Of a stretch of 64,000 bases of DNA, positions 59,481 through 64,000 are shown in pieces. The stretch spans positions 3,400,070 to 3,464,069 of the forward strand of contig OX421967.1 of the NCBI GenBank assembly GCA_949128115.1. Direction: 5' to 3'. The notes under the pieces are model-generated. The model had not been told where the DNA came from and did not search any database. It saw nothing but the letters and a program-made list of their open reading frames with translations. Position numbers and translations under genes: made by a program. Numbering within the stretch: the first letter of the stretch is position 1; each line of letters starts with the position of its first letter. The stretch is from Anaspis maculata. Taxonomy: Eukaryota > Arthropoda > Insecta > Coleoptera > Scraptiidae.

Positions 59481-62230
59481 TTATGGCAAAATTGATGCCA
59501 GAATTTCGTTGATCGTGCTCGATTTAGTAGAAAACGACACGTCACTCGCAATTTTAAAAAATGCCAAAATTGACTATTACAACATTTTGACAATCTTCAA
59601 AAATTTCAGAGTATTTTCAAAAAACACAAAATTATCTGAAAATGACAAGTGGCATATATCTTTCTTCGCATGCACAATTCGATTCACAGTCTTGTCACGT
59701 CAGGCTAGTTTGACATTCAAAATTTGTCGATACCCGCCGCAGGAACTGCGTGACATGAAAATCGTATCCAGAATCGTGTTTCCCGTGTTTGATTCAATAG
59801 AAAACGATACCTCACTCGCTATTTTTGAAAATATCAAAATTTTGACGACTTCCACAATTTTGACCATTCAGAAAAATGCATCAAATTGTCAAAAAAATGC
59901 GAAATTTTTGAAAAAGACAAGCGGCATATTGTTTCTCACTGAATCAAACACTGGCAATGCGATTCTTGAGTCTGTTTTCATGTCAGGGCAGTTTTACAGT
60001 CAACATTTGTCGGTACACGCCGCAGGAACTGTGTCACACGAGAATCATATCCAGAATCGCTTTGCCCGTGTTTGATTTAGTAGGAAACAATACCCCACTT
60101 GCTATTTTCAAAAACATCAAAATTTTGACAATTTTCTCAATTTCGACTATTTATGAAAATTTGAAGATTGTCAAAAAATGCAGAATTTTTGAAAATGACG
60201 AGCAGCATGTCGTTTCTTACTTAATCGAGTACGGTCAACGCGATATTTGAGCCTATTTCTACGTCAGACCATTTTCACAATCAAATTTCGTTGGTACACG
60301 CCGTAAGAATGGTGCGGCATGAAAATTGTATCCAGAATCGCGTTGCCCGTGTGCGATTTAGTAGAAAAGGACACCTCACATACCTATTTCGAAAACGTAC
60401 AATTTTTACAATTTCGAAAGTTTTGACAATATTCGACAAATTACTTCGGTGTCAAAAAACATGACATTTTCGAAAAATGCAAGCGGCATATCGTTTCTTA
60501 CTAAATCGAGCACGGACAATGCGATTCTTCGGTCTGTTTTCACTTCAGGCTAGTTTCAAAATCAAAATTTGTCGGTTAACACCGCAGGAATGGTTTGACA
60601 TGAAAATCGTGTCCAGAATCGCGCTGCCCGTGTTTGATTTAGTAGGAAACGACACCCCACTCGCTATTTTCAGAAACATTGAAAGTTTTGACAACTTCCA
60701 AAATTCTGTCAATTTTGAAAAATACGCAAAATTATCCAAAAATTACTGAATTTTCGAAAATTACAAGCGGCATATCGTTTCTTACTATATTCATCACGGG
60801 CAATGCGATTATTCCGTTTATTTTCACGCCATATTAGTTCTTCATTCGAATTCGCTGTTACATGCCGCAGAAATTGTGCTATATGAAAATCGTATCCGGA
60901 ATCGCGTTGTCCATGCTCGATTTGGTAGAACAACAAAACGTCACATGGCTTCTTCTATTGTAAAATTTCCAGAATTTTCGAAAATTCTAGGAAAAGTGTC
61001 AAACATTTTTCGAAAATAGTCAAAAAAATACTGAATTTTCGGAAGATACAAGCGGCACATCGTTTCTTACTCAGTCGAGTACTGTCAATGCGATTCTTCA
61101 GCCTGTTTTCTTTTCAGGCTAGTTTTAGAATCAAAATTTGTCGATGAACACCGCAGGAATTGTTTAACATGAAAATCGTATCCAGAATCGCGTTGCCCGT
61201 GTTTGATTTAGTAGAAAACGACACCCCACTCGTTATTTCCAAAAACATAAAATTTTTGACCCTGTCAATTTTGTAAAATACACAAATTTATCCAAAAATT
61301 ACGAAATTTTCGAAAATGACAAGCGGCATATTGTTTCTTACTATTTTGATCACGGCCAATGCGATTATTCAGTTTATTTTTACGCCAGGCTAGTCCTCCA
61401 TTTAAATTCGCTGCTACATGCCGCAGAAATCGTGTTAACACGAAAGCCTTTTCCAGAATCGCGTTGTCTGTGCTCGAATTAGTAGAAAACAAGACGTCAC
61501 ATGCCTTCTCATAGTGTAACATTTTCAGAATTTTCGGAAATTTTAGGAAAAATGTCAAATCTTTTCGAAAATTGTCAAAAAAATACAATTTCTTTGGAAA
61601 ATACAAGCGGCACATCGTTTCTTACTTAGTCGAGTACTGGCAATGCGATTCTTCAATCTGTTTTCTTTTCAGGCTAGTTTTAGAATCAAAATTTGTCGGT
61701 GAACACCGCAGGAATTGTTTGACATGAAAATTGTGTCCATAACCGCGTTGCCCGTGCTTGATTCAGTAGAAAACGACACCCCACTCGCTATTTTCAAAAA
61801 AATTGAAAGTTTTGACAACTTCCAAAATTCTGACAATTTTGAAAAATACACAAATTATCAAAAATATACGAAATTTTCGAAAATGACAAGCGGCATATCG
61901 TTTTCCACTATATTGAATACGGGCAATGCGATTATTTAGTTTATTTCCACGTCAGGCTGGTCCTTCATTCAAATCCGCTGTTACATGCCGCAGAAATCGT
62001 GATGCATGAAAACCATTTACAGAATCGCGTTACCCATGCTCGATTTAGTAGAAAACAAGACGTTACATACCTTTTTTGATTGCGAAATATTCAAAGTTCC
62101 CAAAAATTCTGGAAAATTGAGTAACAAAAATTCTGTTAACCATTAAAAAAAAACGAAATTTTTGGAATAGACAAGCGGTAGATCGTTTCTGACTAAACTG
62201 AGCACGGGTAAAACCATCATGTCATTAGCC
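59480..62230. repeat. Tandem array, about 282-bp monomer with dyad
   Basis: GCGTTGCCCGTGTTTGATTT-type starts occur near 59510, 59779, 60061, 60343, 60623, 60903, 61192, 61463, 61748 and 62027, mostly 280-287 bp apart. Each monomer also contains the inverse (GGCATATCGTTTCTTACTAA) and a spacer ending GCCGCAGGAAT. About ten copies. Confidence 0.9.
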
Positions 62231-63380
62231 GGATTTTTCTTTGTCTTTTGTCTTCCTTGACTTTTTTTTTTTTTGACTCAAAAGATTCTAATGTAAGGCA
62301 AATTAGGGCAAACAGGATTTCTGTTCATAAGAAGTTCAATTGCAGAGAAATTCAGTGTAAGTCTGGCTTGTCTAAAAGTAAAGTTTTATTGCTTATCAAA
62401 CTGATATCCGAATATTGAACTCTTGGAAACTAGGGGGGGCGTGTTACGTCATCTAGAAACCAAAACCGATTCAAGTCATCCTGACGGCGGCCAGGCAGGA
62501 CCGACAGCAGCTCGTCCCGTCAAGTCCCAAAACGAGAGCCAATATCAAATTGAAGGTGTTCACATCAATCTCCTCAGTGCGCAGCTTTGAACGGCTGGGT
62601 TTTTTGAAATTTGGTCTATCAAACTTTTTACACGTACCTACATTTTTGCCCATGACAAACCTGGTGATTTTTGTTTTGCCAATAATTCTTCAGGGCTTGA
62701 CATGTCTTTTCGGCTTGAACAGGCTCAATGGGGTTCCGCGGGGCCTCTTTTTGGAGCGAAGGGCTCGCATTCTTCAGTTTGAAGCATCGAAAAGTTGAAC
62801 TGGTTTCAAGAGATTGAAAATCGAGTTGAAAATATATTCTTTCAACTGTCGGACTTCGCGGCTGCTTTGATTTATTTGTTCATGGTTAAAAATTTGAACA
62901 GGTCGTAAAAAATTGATCGTGAGCAAGAAATGAGCAATAAATTATTATTCACTTTTTTGCTTTTTTCAGGGTGCTCCTGTGTAGGGTAAGTCAGGGCAAT
63001 AAAGCTTTTTTTCATTGTATATCTAGTAGAGAAAACATGTATTTCACCATTTTTGATGAATTTTTCAACTTATGTATTTTAGGTTTGAATATAGCAAAAG
63101 GTTAGCGACAGAATGGGGCTTTTTTTGTTGAACAAACGTCGCCATGCGAATATCAAATATCATGAAGAAAAGGAAAGGAATCGGGTAGGTAGGTACAGAA
63201 ATAATTCAAGTCTCGACTTATCTTTTTGGTTTGAGCATAGGGAAAGCCGGGGTAATAAGGCAATATTCAAAACAGAACATTCGTACCATTTTACATTGTT
63301 ATCATATTTGTGAATGCTATCCGAGTCTTGGGACATTATTGAGAAGAATCTCTGGAGGACTGCAAAGGGAAAAGTAAGCT
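62231..63380. other. Unrecognised stretch with a dispersed repeat
   Basis: 62550-62900 is an inverted copy of 34560-34930. 62960-63300 repeats phrases such as GGGTAAGTCAGGGCAATAA and GCCGGGGTAATAAGG that resemble 1550-2050 in the first ataxin-2 intron. No gene is seen. Confidence 0.55.
62550..62900. repeat. Dispersed repeat, inverted copy of 34560-34930
   Basis: ACGGCTGGGTTTTTTGAAAT, ATCAAACTTTTTACACGTA, AAAAGTTGAACTGGTTTCAA and GCTTTGATTTATTTGTTCAT are shared with the minus strand at 34.6-34.9 kb. Confidence 0.65.
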
Positions 63381-64000
63381 AATATGGGGCGGAGGACATG
63401 GATATTTAATCCTTGACATGTCTCTGCCGCGTGTAAATGAAGCCTTCAAGGACGGGATTAATGAAAGAGAACCCTTGAAGCAAGACGCCGCTGGTTCTTC
63501 CAACATGCCCCTCCCACACTGAGGCTCTCTCTCTCTCTCTCTCTCTCTCGCACACCATGCCGCACGTCGATTGTTTTCCACGGCATGCGTCGACCGGACT
63601 GACTCACCGCACACACCAGCCAGCAGCACCAAATAATGATATCCAACGACGATTCCAACGCCGCCTCAGATAGCGCGATTGAAATTCATATATATTTTCC
63701 GTGCGGTTCTCGGCCGGACTCATCCAGTAAGCGTTGAGATCTCCGCCTCGTCGGTAGGTAAAACCACTTTCGCTCTCAATCGATGCGTGTGCGGTAAAAA
63801 GGACAGAGCAGCGTGCACGCAATGTTTTGCACCTCGTCATCCGTTTGAGCCTCAAATTTTAGTTAGTGTGCCGTGCGTGCGAAAAGGCCTCTTTCCCCGA
63901 TCTTCCAAAAAAATCGCGTGCGAAAATCACGTGTGCTTCGGCTGAACGGAAAAAAAAAATTGAAAAACGTGCGCGATTTACGACACCGCAAAAATAGGGC
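63381..64000 (+). promoter_or_regulatory. Possible promoter/5' UTR of a gene beyond the window
   Basis: GC content rises and CpG-rich text appears. A (CT)n tract at 63523-63549 gives GAGA-factor-type GAGAG sites on the minus strand; a TATA-like CATATATATTTTCC is at 63688, with GGACTCATCCAGT about 30 bases on. A donor-like AGGTAAAA lies near 63756. No open frame with known content follows. Speculative. Confidence 0.35.
63523..63549. repeat. (CT)n / (GA)n tract
   Basis: About 13 CT units, a usual GAGA-factor target in insects and also a common microsatellite. Confidence 0.85.

Overview
The window is eukaryotic nuclear DNA, most likely from an insect and possibly a beetle. The order is inferred from gene structure and base composition, not shown. 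The protein-coding genes have short GT-AG exons with long, AT-rich, repeat-laden introns. Five conserved animal genes can be read exon by exon, and every splice phase closes.

Layout. (1) 1-18097, plus strand: the 3' part of ataxin-2 (ATXN2/Atx2), from the LsmAD domain through the PAM2 motif to a Q/A/G/P-rich C-terminus; six exons, the first cut by the window edge. (2) 21141-25466, minus: a complete PSMD13/Rpn9 26S proteasome lid subunit, six exons, convergent with ataxin-2. (3) 25965-36153, minus: a complete TMEM185 multipass membrane protein, seven exons, with a 6.9 kb intron. (4) 36676-37248, plus: EXOSC1/Csl4, an RNA exosome cap subunit, head-to-head with TMEM185. (5) 37542-52189, plus: DGCR8/pasha, the Drosha partner, six coding exons, with an 11.6 kb third intron. 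From 52.2 kb to the end no coding gene is recognised. There is a long array of about 282-bp dyad repeats, then a GC-richer block with a GA/CT tract and TATA-like box that may be the promoter of a gene beyond the window.

Most of the rest is repeats with a common theme, long inverted repeats (foldbacks). They include nested TACAGGGTG-ended elements (2.1-4.3 kb and 31.1-34.2 kb) and a 1454-bp foldback with a TTA target duplication (9.4-10.9 kb). There are small MITEs (848-989, 15059-15172, 29979-30332), a SINE with target duplication (7301-7657) and a 93-bp tRNA-like insertion (54170-54262). A Ty3/gypsy-like relic with one LTR lacks its reverse transcriptase (44.7-47.9 kb). Intronic tandem arrays have monomers of about 430, 281, 540 and 282 bp, and most of them carry a dyad able to form a hairpin.

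The two most striking signals are in or near DGCR8 intron 3. One is a 3.2 kb palindrome whose arms are dense 10-bp-periodic arrays of GAAnnTTCnn, the heat-shock element consensus. The other is a repeat family that has copied the DGCR8 exon 3/intron 3 junction, including the last exon bases, with every copy carrying an altered splice donor.

Three of the five genes (ataxin-2, EXOSC1, DGCR8) act on RNA. EXOSC1 and DGCR8 are only about 0.3 kb apart head-to-tail, and TMEM185 and EXOSC1 share a short divergent promoter region. No functional link between the five beyond proximity can be shown from sequence.
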